Of a stretch of 64,000 nt of DNA, positions 51,629 to 60,567 are shown piece after piece; within the stretch, counting starts at the first letter, position 1; every line of letters starts with the position of its first letter. The notes beneath the pieces were generated by a model, which did not search any database, was not told the DNA's origin, and worked only from the letters and a program-made list of their open reading frames with translations. Source of the stretch: Burkholderia sp. WP9 (GTDB lineage Bacteria > Pseudomonadota > Gammaproteobacteria > Burkholderiales > Burkholderiaceae); NCBI RefSeq assembly GCF_900104795.1, contig NZ_FNTG01000001.1, forward strand, positions 1,240,001-1,304,000. Reading direction: 5' to 3'. The position numbers and the translations under genes were made by a program.

Positions 51629-52744
51629 ATGAAAGCATTAAGCGTTCTCCACAGCGAGTCGTCGCGTGGATGGGGAGGTCAGGAGGTTCGCACGCTCAAG
51701 GAAATGATCGCGCTGCGCTCGCTCGGCCATAACGTCGAGCTCGTGTGCCCGGAAGACGCGCGCATCGGCATCCGTTCGCGCGCCGAAGGCTTCGAAGTGC
51801 ATCATGCGCGTATGCGTAGCGGCGGCGACCTGCGCTCCATGCTGACCATCAGGACGCTGCTCGAGCGTCGCCGCTTCAACGTGCTGAACACCCATAGCGG
51901 ACATGACAGCCTCGTCGCCGGCATGGCGGGGCGGCTGGCGCGGACACCGTTTATCGTGCGCACGCGGCATCTGGCGTTGCCTATCACGTCGTTGGCCACG
52001 TATAACTGGCTGCCGCATCGCGTCGTCGCGGTCAGCCATCATGTGCGGAAGTATCTGATTTCGGCGGGCGTGCATGAAAGCCGCGTGGAGACGATTTACG
52101 ACGGCATCCTGAAGCCGGAAGCGCTGACACGCTCCACCCTGCGCGACGAACTCGGATTGGACGCCACGAGCGTGGTTGCCGGAATGGTGGCGATCATCCG
52201 CGAGAAGAAAGGCCATGAGGATCTCATCGCAGCGGTTCAGCCGATGCTGGCCGAGCGGCCCAACCTGCATGTCGTGATGGCCGGTGACGGCGTGTGGTTC
52301 GACAAGATCAAGGCTATTGTCGATGGCATGGGGTTGGCCCATCGCATCCATCTGCTCGGATTTCGCACGGACATTGCCAACGTATTGCGCGGATGTGATC
52401 TATTCGTTTTACCGACACATCAGGAAGCGCTCGGCCAATCCTTCATAGAAGCGATGGCGGCAGGTCTGCCGGTGATCGGCACGCGGGTCGACGGCGTGCC
52501 CGAGTTGATCGACGACGGCGTGAACGGCCTGCTCGTGCCGCCGCACGATATCGATGCATTGAGAAGCGCGCTTGCGCGTCTGATCGACGATGCGCCGCTG
52601 CGCGAGCGCCTGGGGTTTGCGGCGCGTCTGAAGACCGACAGCCGTTTCACGGTCGACGCCATGGCGAACGAGACCATCGACTGCTATATGCGCGGCATCT
52701 ATGCCCGGCGCCCTTACTACGGCCAATGGCGGGCGACAGCATGA
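51629..52744 (+). CDS. Group-1 (GT4-like) glycosyltransferase
   Basis: The 371-residue protein has two Rossmann domains of the GT-B fold. The N-terminal acceptor domain has SSRGWGGQEVRTLKEM. The C-terminal donor domain has VAGMVAIIREKKGHEDLI, LLGFRTDIANVLRGCDLFVLPT and the E-x7-E motif EALGQSFIEAMAAGLPV. It transfers a sugar from a nucleotide donor to a lipid or glycan on the cytoplasmic side. Its stop overlaps the start of the deacetylase gene (ATGA). Coupling to a deacetylase suggests modification of an N-acetylated surface sugar. Confidence 0.88.
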   Translation: MKALSVLHSESSRGWGGQEVRTLKEMIALRSLGHNVELVCPEDARIGIRSRAEGFEVHHARMRSGGDLRSMLTIRTLLERRRFNVLNTHSGHDSLVAGMAGRLARTPFIVRTRHLALPITSLATYNWLPHRVVAVSHHVRKYLISAGVHESRVETIYDGILKPEALTRSTLRDELGLDATSVVAGMVAIIREKKGHEDLIAAVQPMLAERPNLHVVMAGDGVWFDKIKAIVDGMGLAHRIHLLGFRTDIANVLRGCDLFVLPTHQEALGQSFIEAMAAGLPVIGTRVDGVPELIDDGVNGLLVPPHDIDALRSALARLIDDAPLRERLGFAARLKTDSRFTVDAMANETIDCYMRGIYARRPYYGQWRATA

Positions 52745-53571
52745 CGAAGTTCGCACGCGCGGTGCCGGTGCTGATGTATCACCATATCAGTACCGCGCCA
52801 GGCATGATCACGGTGTCGCCCGAGCATTTTGCCGAGCAGATGGCGTATCTGGCCGCTGCGGGCTATACGACCGTCGGCAGCGCGCAACTGTCGGCCTATC
52901 TGGCGGGCGAGCCCTTGCCGAAGAAATCTGTCGTGCTCACTTTCGACGACGGCTACCTCGACAACTGGGTGCATGCGCATCCGGTTCTGCAGGCGCACGG
53001 CTTGACCGCGCTGTGCTTTCTGGTGACGAGCTGGATCGGCGAAGGGCCGGTGCGCGAGCATGCGCGCTCGGGCGGCGACGTGCCTGCCTTGCTCAATCAC
53101 CACGACGGCGAACGGGCGATTGAAAACGGCGAACCCGACCGCGCCATTCTGCGATGGTCCGAGATTCATGCCATGCGTGAAGCCGGCACGTTCGAATTTC
53201 ACAGTCACACGCATAGCCACGTGAGATGGGATCAAGTGTCCTCTCACGCAGAGGAGAAATGCGCGGGACTGTCAGCCGATCTCGCGAGCGCACGCGCCGC
53301 GCTGGAGCAGAAGCTGGGCGGCGTGTCGGATCACCTGTGCTGGCCGCAGGGCTATCACGACGCGGACTATCGGCGCATCGCGGCTCAGGCGGGCTTCCGC
53401 CATTTCTACACGTGCGAGCCGGGTTCGAACTATTCGGGCCGCAATGACGGAACGGCGCGCTCGATTACTCGCCTCGAAGTACGGAACAAGCCGGCTTCAT
53501 GGCTGGCTTCGCGGTTGTGGGTGCATACACGGCCCACGATCAGCCGTGCGTATCTGAAGATCAAACGTTGA
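52741..53571 (+). CDS. Polysaccharide deacetylase (NodB-homology)
   Basis: This carbohydrate esterase 4 protein of 276 residues has the metal and base motif VVLTFDDGYLDNW (TFDDG), the His-x3-His motif FHSHTHSHV and the C-terminal CWPQGYHD motif. No signal peptide or membrane helix is visible, so it appears cytoplasmic, acting before export of the glycan. ATG 52741 overlaps the glycosyltransferase stop; a start at 52726 is also open. Likely role: removing an acetyl group from an N-acetylhexosamine attached by the partner enzyme. Confidence 0.88.
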   Translation: MTKFARAVPVLMYHHISTAPGMITVSPEHFAEQMAYLAAAGYTTVGSAQLSAYLAGEPLPKKSVVLTFDDGYLDNWVHAHPVLQAHGLTALCFLVTSWIGEGPVREHARSGGDVPALLNHHDGERAIENGEPDRAILRWSEIHAMREAGTFEFHSHTHSHVRWDQVSSHAEEKCAGLSADLASARAALEQKLGGVSDHLCWPQGYHDADYRRIAAQAGFRHFYTCEPGSNYSGRNDGTARSITRLEVRNKPASWLASRLWVHTRPTISRAYLKIKR

Positions 53572-53624
53572 TCCGCTGAAGTTGTTTCGCTGAAGTTGAG
53601 CCGCTGAATCAGCGCGGTCCCGCG

Positions 53625-55178
53625 TTACAGCTGCGATTCGATCGGCAGCAAGCCAAGGAACCAGATACCGACACGCTTCATGCCGGACACGCCGGGTTCG
53701 CCGCTCTCGGTCACCTTGCCATCCGGCGCGGTGTCGATCCACACGATCCTGCTCGTACCGTTGGGATCGGTGCGGGTTTCGAGCCGCCACGCGATCTGGT
53801 CCAGCTTCGGTTCGAGCCCATCGGCGACCTGTGCGGCGAGCGGGGGGCTTTCGCAATACACGCCGATCTCCGTATTGAGGGTGATGGAACGAGGATCGAG
53901 ATTCATCGAGCCGATAAAGACGCTGCTCCGGTCGAATACGTAGGTCTTCGCATGCAGCGAAGCCTTCGAGGAACCGAGAATCGATTTCTTCTTCCCGCCG
54001 CTGTCTTCGCCGGCAGCCGGTTTCAATTCATAGAGGTGGACGCCGGCGTCGAGCAGATCCTTGCGGTAACGCTGATATCCCGCGTGAACGGCGGCAACGT
54101 CCGTTGCGGCAAGCGAGTTCGTCAGCACCGTGACACGCACGCCGCGCTGTGTCTGGGCGCGCATCCACGCCACGCCTTTTTTGCCGGGCACGAAGTACGG
54201 CGAGATGACCAGCACTTCCTTGGCGGGCTCGATACGCAACGCATTGAACTGCGACAGCAAGTGTCCCTGCGGATCGTCCGGCGAGCGGGTGATCTTGGCG
54301 GGGTCGTCGTAGAGCAGGGTCGCTTTGCCCCACGAGAAGTCGGTGTCGCGCGCAGCCAGCGTTTCGCCGAGCCTGGCTCTCGCCTGCGTGACGTAGGGCG
54401 AATCATGCTCGGATGCGATGAACGCCGTGAGCTTCGCGCGATAGGCCGGCAGCGCGTCCGGCTCGGCGGCATGTCCGGTCAGGCTGACGATCGGATAGGC
54501 GGCATCCGAGTTCCAGAATTCGTCGAAGGCGTTGGAGACGCGATGGACCACGGGTCCGAAAGTCAGCACGTCGAGGTCGCCGAAATCGACCTCGCTGGAT
54601 GCGCCGAAGTACTCATCGCCGATGTTGCGGCCACCCAGAATGGCGGCCTGATTGTCCGCGATCAGCGACTTGTTGTGCATGCGACGGTTGATCCGGCTGA
54701 ACTCCAGCGCCGTGCCCAGTTTCTTGAAACTGCGGTTGGCGACCGGATTGAAGAGGCGTATTTTGATGTTGGGATGCGAACTGATGGCGAGCAGAACCTT
54801 GTCGTCGGCGCCCGTGCCCAGATCGTCCAGCAGAACGCGAACCCTGACGCCGCGATCGGCCGCTTTGAGCACCGCGTTCGCCAGGTGGCGGCCGGTCAGG
54901 TCGTCGTGCCAGATGTAGTACTGCAGGTCCAGCGTGCGATCGGCCGCTTCCGCGAGCACGATACGGGCGAGCAGGGCATCGACGCCGTTGGACAACAGGT
55001 GAAAGGCGCTGCTGTCGGGGTGCTTGCGCTCCTGCGGTACGAAGGCGGCGGCAAGCCGGGTGTTGTCCGTGTCCGTCAGTGCGTGCGTCTCGGTGCGGCC
55101 GGCCTGCGGCGGCAAGCTCGCGCAGGCGCTCAGCAGCGTGAACAGTAAGACTGCCGCAATGCCACGAAACGTCGCCAT
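53625..55178 (-). CDS. Phospholipase D-family lipoprotein (cardiolipin-synthase-like)
   Basis: The 517-residue protein has a lipoprotein signal (AVLLFTLLSACAS, lipobox LSAC) and two HKD motifs, HNKSLIADNQAAILGGRN near residue 190 and HAKTYVFDRSSVFIGSMN near 410. It belongs to the PLD superfamily and would transfer or hydrolyse phosphatidyl groups. Lipidation puts it at the periplasmic face of a membrane, unlike classical ClsA. GAAGGGCACAAT precedes the ATG at 55178; the frame to 55244 is unsupported. It is transcribed alone, downstream of the sulfur operon on the same strand. Confidence 0.87.
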   Translation of the reverse strand: MATFRGIAAVLLFTLLSACASLPPQAGRTETHALTDTDNTRLAAAFVPQERKHPDSSAFHLLSNGVDALLARIVLAEAADRTLDLQYYIWHDDLTGRHLANAVLKAADRGVRVRVLLDDLGTGADDKVLLAISSHPNIKIRLFNPVANRSFKKLGTALEFSRINRRMHNKSLIADNQAAILGGRNIGDEYFGASSEVDFGDLDVLTFGPVVHRVSNAFDEFWNSDAAYPIVSLTGHAAEPDALPAYRAKLTAFIASEHDSPYVTQARARLGETLAARDTDFSWGKATLLYDDPAKITRSPDDPQGHLLSQFNALRIEPAKEVLVISPYFVPGKKGVAWMRAQTQRGVRVTVLTNSLAATDVAAVHAGYQRYRKDLLDAGVHLYELKPAAGEDSGGKKKSILGSSKASLHAKTYVFDRSSVFIGSMNLDPRSITLNTEIGVYCESPPLAAQVADGLEPKLDQIAWRLETRTDPNGTSRIVWIDTAPDGKVTESGEPGVSGMKRVGIWFLGLLPIESQL

Positions 55179-55333
55179 ATTGTGCCCTTCGATCGTCCCA
55201 GTCCGTAAGATAGCCGAGAGACATGGGGCGAGTCGAGTGAGCACTGAGGGTCTGGCGGATTTGCGCGCGCCGTGCCTAAGTCATGGCGATGTCATGCCGA
55301 TGTCCCGCCGATCGCAAGCGCGCGGCGGTGTCC

Positions 55334-56281
55334 TCAGTTCAAGGCGACGGCCGCGGCGGCGCTGACCGGCGAACCTTCGATCGCCACCGACCGCGCGCCG
55401 TCCGGGCCGATAGGCACGTCGCCGACCAGCGTCGTGCGATACAGCTGCCGGTCGAAGTCGAGATCGAAGATATCCGTGGGCGCGAGATGAGCCGTTGCCC
55501 GGTTGTCCCAGAACGCGACGCTGCCGGCCTCCCATTTGAAGCGCACGGTGAACTCCGGCCGCGTCACGTGTTCCCACAGCAGTTCGAGCAGCACCTGGCT
55601 TTCGCGCGGGCTCACGCCGACTATGGATTTCAGGAAGCTCGGGCTGACATACAGCGCCCGCTCGCCCGTTTCCGGATGAACCCTGACAAGCGGATGTTCG
55701 GTGACGAGCGCGCGTTGCTCGACGGCCTGGATGAACGCTTGCGTTCCGCTCGCGCCGGCCGGCGGCGTGAACCGGTGAACGCCACGCAGTCCGTCGACGA
55801 AAGAACGCAGCGGCGCAGATAGCTTCTGATAGGCGGCGACCAGGTTGGTCCACTGCGTGTCGCCGCCGTAAGGGGGAATCGTCACGCCGCGCAGGATCGA
55901 CGCCCACGGCGGATTGACCGCGGCCGTGACATCCGTGTGCCAGCCCGTCCAGGGGCGTTGCAGGGTCTGCCCTTCGAAACGCGTGGCCTTGCGGTACTTC
56001 GAAATCGAATAGACCTCCGGATGCCCCTCCACGTGGCCGAACACCGGATGTCCCAAGGTCAGTTCGCCGAATTGCGCGGAGAACGCAACATGCTGCTCGT
56101 GCGTCAGGAACTGCTCGCGAAAGAACACGACGCGCCACTTCAGAAGCGCCGCGCGAATCTCCGCGATCTGGCGCGCATCCAGCTTCTGCGTGAGATCGAC
56201 AGCGTGAATCTCCGCGCCGATATGCGCGGACAGCGGCGTGACCTGAATCGACTGTACTTCCTGCACTGCGGCTGCACTCAT
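55334..56281 (-). CDS. TauD/AtsK-like Fe(II)/2-oxoglutarate dioxygenase
   Basis: The 315-residue TauD-family enzyme has iron ligands in WHTDV (His-x-Asp) near residue 108 and the distal His in NRATAHLAP near 263. The 2-oxoglutarate Arg is in RQLYRTTL. It should oxidatively remove sulfite or sulfate from an organosulfur compound. The overall pattern, including RGVHRFTPPAG and FWDNRATAH, is closest to alkylsulfatase AtsK-like proteins rather than strict taurine enzymes. AAGGAGTTTTTC precedes the ATG. It is the last gene of the sulfur-scavenging operon. Confidence 0.87.
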   Translation of the reverse strand: MSAAAVQEVQSIQVTPLSAHIGAEIHAVDLTQKLDARQIAEIRAALLKWRVVFFREQFLTHEQHVAFSAQFGELTLGHPVFGHVEGHPEVYSISKYRKATRFEGQTLQRPWTGWHTDVTAAVNPPWASILRGVTIPPYGGDTQWTNLVAAYQKLSAPLRSFVDGLRGVHRFTPPAGASGTQAFIQAVEQRALVTEHPLVRVHPETGERALYVSPSFLKSIVGVSPRESQVLLELLWEHVTRPEFTVRFKWEAGSVAFWDNRATAHLAPTDIFDLDFDRQLYRTTLVGDVPIGPDGARSVAIEGSPVSAAAAVALN

Positions 56282-56332
56282 GAAAAACTCCTTGCGAAAG
56301 AGAACGGGCGCGACGGTGTGAGCGCCGGCGTT

Positions 56333-57709
56333 TTATCGGCCGGCTGCGGCCGCGACCTGCTGCGTGGCACTGGCGTATCGGTTCGCGGGGCGCGGCAGCC
56401 CGAGATTGCCGCGCAGCGTGCCTGCCTCGTATTCCGTGCGAAACAGCCCACGCCGTTGCAACTCGGGCACCACCAGTTCCGCGAATTCCGTCAGTCCGCC
56501 TGGCAACCAGGGGGACATGATGTTGAAACCGTCCGCGCCTTCTTCCTCGAACCACTGCTGCAACTGGTCCGCGATGCTTTGCGGCGTGCCGACCACCTGC
56601 TGATGGCCGCGCGCACCGGCAATGCGCAGATACAGATCGCGGATCGTCAGGTTTTCGCGCCGCGCGAGATCGAATAGCAGGCGTTGACGGCTCTTGCCGC
56701 CGTTGGTTTCCGGCAGTTCGGGCAGTGGTCCGTCCACGGGGTATTGGGAGAGGTCGACGCCGCCGGACATATTCGACAGCAGCGACAGGCCCACGGTCGG
56801 ATGAATCAGGTCCTGGAGCGCGGCGAACTTCGCTTCGGCTTCCTCCTGGGTGCGGCCGACCACCGGGAAAATGCCGGGCATGATCTTCAGATGGTCCGGC
56901 GCGCGCCCGTATTTCGCCAGACGCCCTTTGACGTCGCGATAGAACGACTGCGCTTCGTCGAGCGTTTGATGCGCGACGAAGATCACCTCGGCGGTTTGCG
57001 CCGCGAGTTCACGCCCGGCCTCGGACGCGCCCGCCTGCACGACGACCGGCCAACCCTGCGGCGAACGCGCCACGTTCAGCGGCCCGCGCACCTTGAAGTG
57101 CTTGCCCGCGTGGCCGAGCACGTGCAGCTTGTCCGGATCGAAATAGACGCCGCTGTTCTTGTCGCGGATAAACGCGTCGTCTTCCCAGCTATCCCATAGG
57201 CCCGCCACCACGTCGTAGAACTCTCTCGCGCGCTCGTAGCGGACTGCGTGCTCCGGATGCCGATCGAAACTGAAATTGAGCGCCTCCGATTCCGTGCTCG
57301 ACGTCACCAGGTTCCAGCCCGAGCGGCCGCCGCTCAGATGATCGAGCGACGCGAATTTGCGCGCGAGGTTATACGGTTCGTTGAACGTGGTGGACACCGT
57401 CGCGATCAGGCCGATATGTCTCGTCACGACCGAAAGCGCCGACAGCAAGGTGAGCGGTTCGAAGTGATCGGCGCGCGCGGTGCGCGATAGCGAGGGCAGA
57501 TTGGTATCGCGCACGCTCACGCTGTCGGCGAAAAAAATCGCGTCGAATTTGGCGCGCTCGGCGATCTGCGCGAGCTCCGCGTAGTGCGCGAAGTCCAGTC
57601 CGCCACCCGCATGCGCATCGGGATGCCGCCACGCGGCGATGTGGTGGCCCGTCTCCATCAGGAAGGCGCCCAGTCTGATCTGCCGCTTCGGCTGTTTGTC
57701 GCCGCTCAT
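56333..57709 (-). CDS. FMNH2-dependent monooxygenase, NtaA/SnaA/DszA family
   Basis: The 458-residue luciferase-like (LLM) flavin monooxygenase has family motifs RLGAFLMETGHHIAAWRHPD (first strand and loop), FDAIFFADS, SGGRSGWNLVTSS and PQGWPVVVQAGAS. It needs reduced FMN from a separate reductase, which is not encoded beside it. By context it desulfurises an organosulfur compound imported by the upstream ABC system, although the family also attacks aminopolycarboxylates. CGGAGCAGACG precedes the ATG. It lies 51 bp upstream of the TauD-like gene. Confidence 0.86.
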   Translation of the reverse strand: MSGDKQPKRQIRLGAFLMETGHHIAAWRHPDAHAGGGLDFAHYAELAQIAERAKFDAIFFADSVSVRDTNLPSLSRTARADHFEPLTLLSALSVVTRHIGLIATVSTTFNEPYNLARKFASLDHLSGGRSGWNLVTSSTESEALNFSFDRHPEHAVRYERAREFYDVVAGLWDSWEDDAFIRDKNSGVYFDPDKLHVLGHAGKHFKVRGPLNVARSPQGWPVVVQAGASEAGRELAAQTAEVIFVAHQTLDEAQSFYRDVKGRLAKYGRAPDHLKIMPGIFPVVGRTQEEAEAKFAALQDLIHPTVGLSLLSNMSGGVDLSQYPVDGPLPELPETNGGKSRQRLLFDLARRENLTIRDLYLRIAGARGHQQVVGTPQSIADQLQQWFEEEGADGFNIMSPWLPGGLTEFAELVVPELQRRGLFRTEYEAGTLRGNLGLPRPANRYASATQQVAAAAGR

Positions 57710-57755
57710 CGTCTGCTCCGTGAAGGGTGGTTGTGCGAATGGGACAGCGGGCGTG

Positions 57756-58622
57756 TCACCACGCGAGCCGCCATTCGGTGATCGGGGGACTTGCTACCGG
57801 AATGCGCGTGCCGTCTTGCGGCGTATCGTCCGTATGGGGTTCGTGCCGCGCGCGGTCAGGCCCGGCGAAGTCGGCCAGCACTTCGTCGCGCAAGCGGATG
57901 AAGCGCGGGTCATGGCGCTCGCGCGGACGCGGCAAGGCCACGTCCACGATCCGCTTGATACGGCCGGGGCGCGGTGCCATCGTGACGACGCGATCGCCGA
58001 GGTAAAGCGCTTCATCGACATCGTGCGTGACGAGGATCATCGTGATGCGTTCGTGTTCCCAGATGCGCTGCAACTCGTTTTGCAAACGGCCGCGCGTCAG
58101 CGCGTCGAGTGCGCCGAATGGCTCGTCGAGCAGCAGCACGCGCGGGCGATTGACGAGGCCGCGCGCAATCGCCACGCGCTGCGCCATGCCACCCGACAGT
58201 TGGTGCGGGTAGGCATGTTCAAAACCCTTGAGCCCGACTAGCGCGATATGTTCCGCCACGGCTTCGCGTTTTTCCGCTGCGGAAAGCGGTGCATTGCGCA
58301 GCGCGGCGAGAATGTTTTGCGAAGCCGTGAGCCACGGAAACAAGCGGTGATCCTGGAACACGATGCCTCGTTCGAGCGATGTGTCGCGCACCTTGTCGCC
58401 CGCGACCACGATGTCGCCGCTATAGTCGGTGTCCAGTCCGGCGATCAGCCGCAGCAGCGTGGATTTACCGCAGCCGCTCGAACCGAGCACGCTGACGAAC
58501 TCGCCGGCGCGCACCCGCAGGCTGATGTCGTCGAGCACGGCGAGCGGTGCGCCGCCTTGCTGCGCGTAGCGTTTGCTGACGTGGAGAATGTCGATGCTGT
58601 CGGAGAGCGTGGAAGATGTCAT
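57756..58622 (-). CDS. ABC transporter ATP-binding protein, sulfonate/nitrate type
   Basis: The 288-residue ATPase has Walker A GSSGCGKST, Q-loop FQDHRLFPW, signature LSGGMAQRVAIARG, Walker B VLLLDEPFGALD and H-loop THDVDEA. It belongs to the SsuB/TauB group, with a C-terminal extension of ~45 residues. It would power the two adjacent permeases. It lies 34 bp after the second permease and upstream of the monooxygenase in one operon. Confidence 0.9.
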   Translation of the reverse strand: MTSSTLSDSIDILHVSKRYAQQGGAPLAVLDDISLRVRAGEFVSVLGSSGCGKSTLLRLIAGLDTDYSGDIVVAGDKVRDTSLERGIVFQDHRLFPWLTASQNILAALRNAPLSAAEKREAVAEHIALVGLKGFEHAYPHQLSGGMAQRVAIARGLVNRPRVLLLDEPFGALDALTRGRLQNELQRIWEHERITMILVTHDVDEALYLGDRVVTMAPRPGRIKRIVDVALPRPRERHDPRFIRLRDEVLADFAGPDRARHEPHTDDTPQDGTRIPVASPPITEWRLAW

Positions 58623-58656
58623 GAGCGGTCCGGGCGGTGAGAGTTCAGTTGCGGGT

Positions 58657-59535
58657 TCATCGAACGGCGGACTGGAGCCGGCGCGCGAAGATCGCGCGTT
58701 CCACGGCCCGCGCCAGCGCGTTCAATGCCCAGCCGGTTATGCCGACCACGATCACGCCGAACAGCACCAGATCCATGCGGAACTGCTCGCTGCCGTCGAT
58801 CAGCGTATTGCCGATGCCGCTGCCGGCCACCAGCAGATATTCGGCGCCGAGCGTGGCGAGCCATGAATAGATCAGCGCGAGATAGATGCCGGTGAAGATC
58901 GACGGCAGCGCGGCCGGCAGGATCACGGCGCGAATGAGTTGCCAGCGCGAGTAACGGAAGGCGCGCGCGACTTCGATATAAGCGCGCGGTACGGCGTGGA
59001 TGCCGTCGCAGGTGTGCGCGGTGACGGGCAGAAGCGCGGCGAGCGAGAGGAACACGACTTTCGCCGCGTCGCCCAGACCGAACCACACGGAGATCAGCGG
59101 AATCCACGCGAACAGCGAAATCTGCTTGAAGGTGTCGAAGCTCGGCCCGATCATGCGTGTGGCAAGCCGCGAGAAGCCGAGCACGCTGCCGAGCAGCAGG
59201 CCGCCCAGCGTGCCGATCAAAAAGCCGCTCGCTTCGCGTGCGAGCGAGGCCGAGAGCGCCTTCAGCAGCGCGCCGCTGATGATCTGCTGCCATGCGGTGG
59301 CAAGCACCTGCGCGGGGCTGACCAGCAGGCCGCTTTTCACCACGTGCGCCTCCGAAACGGCCCACCAGATCGCAATCGCGACGATGGGCAAGACGCTCCC
59401 GCGCCAATCGAAGCGCGCCAGCCACGGACGGCGCGGCCGGGCGGCGCGCTGGGAAGCGGCGGGCGCGGCGCAGTCGCAGGTATCGCCGGCGGACTTGGGC
59501 GACAGGGTGAAACGTTTGAAGAGGGCGAGAGTCAT
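58657..59535 (-). CDS. ABC permease 2, sulfonate/nitrate type
   Basis: The 292-residue inner-membrane permease has six or so helices and the SsuC/TauC-type coupling loop (EVARAFRYSRWQLIRAVILPAALP, seen as EVARAFRYS and VILPAALPSI). The ATG at 59535 follows GAGGATACCCCA; the frame to 59682 runs through repetitive GT-skewed DNA and is not credible. It is one of two different permease genes in the operon, so the transporter may be a heterodimer. Confidence 0.88.
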   Translation of the reverse strand: MTLALFKRFTLSPKSAGDTCDCAAPAASQRAARPRRPWLARFDWRGSVLPIVAIAIWWAVSEAHVVKSGLLVSPAQVLATAWQQIISGALLKALSASLAREASGFLIGTLGGLLLGSVLGFSRLATRMIGPSFDTFKQISLFAWIPLISVWFGLGDAAKVVFLSLAALLPVTAHTCDGIHAVPRAYIEVARAFRYSRWQLIRAVILPAALPSIFTGIYLALIYSWLATLGAEYLLVAGSGIGNTLIDGSEQFRMDLVLFGVIVVGITGWALNALARAVERAIFARRLQSAVR

Positions 59536-59686
59536 TGGGGTATCCTCACGGGCGGCGCTTGGCGGGCGTGGCTGCCGGTGGTGCGTGGTCGGTGCGTATG
59601 GCTGCGCCTGGGGTGTCCGGGTGTGTCTTGGGGTGTCCTGCGGTGTGCTGGTCCGTATCGATGCGTGTTCGTGCGCCTGCATGCCA
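59536..59686. other. GT-skewed low-complexity spacer between the permease genes
   Basis: The plus strand here is unusually rich in G and T, with repeated GGGGTGTCC and GGTGTG words. It separates two permease genes in the same operon by 151 bp, far more than the other gaps. No gene is supported. Confidence 0.5.
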
Positions 59687-60538
59687 TCACTCGCGGAACG
59701 CCGACGGCTGTCCGCGCCGCAAACGCGCTTCGAGTGCGTCCAGCGCCCGATTCACCGCATAGCCAATCGCGCCCACCATGACCACCGACGCCATCACCAG
59801 GTCGAGCTGAAAAAGCTGCCGCCCATAGACGATCAGATAGCCGAGTCCTTCGGAAGACGCCACCAGTTCGACGACCACCAGCGCGAGCCATGCCTTGGTG
59901 AACGCGAGCCGCACTCCCGTGGCGAGGGTCGGCACGGCCGCGGGCAGAACCAGATAGACAATCCGTTGCCAGCCGTTGTATTCGAACACCCGCGCGACTT
60001 CATCGAGCGCGGCGGGCGTTTGCCGGAAGCCTTGCAGCGTGCTCAGCGTGACCGGCACGAGCGCCGCATGCGCGATCAGAATGTATTTGAGCGGTTCGCC
60101 CACACCCACCAGCAACAGCAGGAACGGCAGCCAGCCGAGCACGGGAATCTGCACCAAAGCATTGAAGCTCGGCAGCACATAAGCCTCGAGCCTGCGCGAC
60201 AGACCCAGCGCCGCGCCGAGCGCGAAACCGAACAGCGTGCCCGCGCCAAAGCCCAGCAGCACGCGTTGCAGGCTGATCAGCGTATTACGCGCGAGGTCGC
60301 CGCTGCGGGCAAGTTCGACGAGCGTGTCGAATACACGCTCGGGCGGCGGCAGGATTTGCGGTGCGATCCAGCCGCGCTCGCAGCCCACGGTCCAGAGCGC
60401 GAGCAGCAGGGCGGGCAACACCCAGGGCGCGAGCCGCCACGCTATTGCGCGCAGCCGCGCATCGCGCAATAGCGACGCGTGCGGCACGTTGGCTGACGCA
60501 AGCCGTTCACGTTCGACGTGGATTACGGTTTCGCTCAT
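59687..60538 (-). CDS. ABC permease 1, sulfonate/nitrate type
   Basis: The 283-residue permease has about six membrane segments (WVLPALLLALWTVG at the start) and the coupling loop DEVARVFEYNGWQRIVYLVLPAAVP (seen as EVARVFEYNG and LVLPAAVPTL). CGGAGCGATCACG precedes the ATG at 60538; the frame to 60877 overlaps the binding-protein gene and is a shadow. It is the first of two permeases and follows the periplasmic binding protein by 29 bp. Confidence 0.89.
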   Translation of the reverse strand: MSETVIHVERERLASANVPHASLLRDARLRAIAWRLAPWVLPALLLALWTVGCERGWIAPQILPPPERVFDTLVELARSGDLARNTLISLQRVLLGFGAGTLFGFALGAALGLSRRLEAYVLPSFNALVQIPVLGWLPFLLLLVGVGEPLKYILIAHAALVPVTLSTLQGFRQTPAALDEVARVFEYNGWQRIVYLVLPAAVPTLATGVRLAFTKAWLALVVVELVASSEGLGYLIVYGRQLFQLDLVMASVVMVGAIGYAVNRALDALEARLRRGQPSAFRE

Positions 60539-60567
60539 CGTGATCGCTCCGGTGAGGTGGCTGAGCG

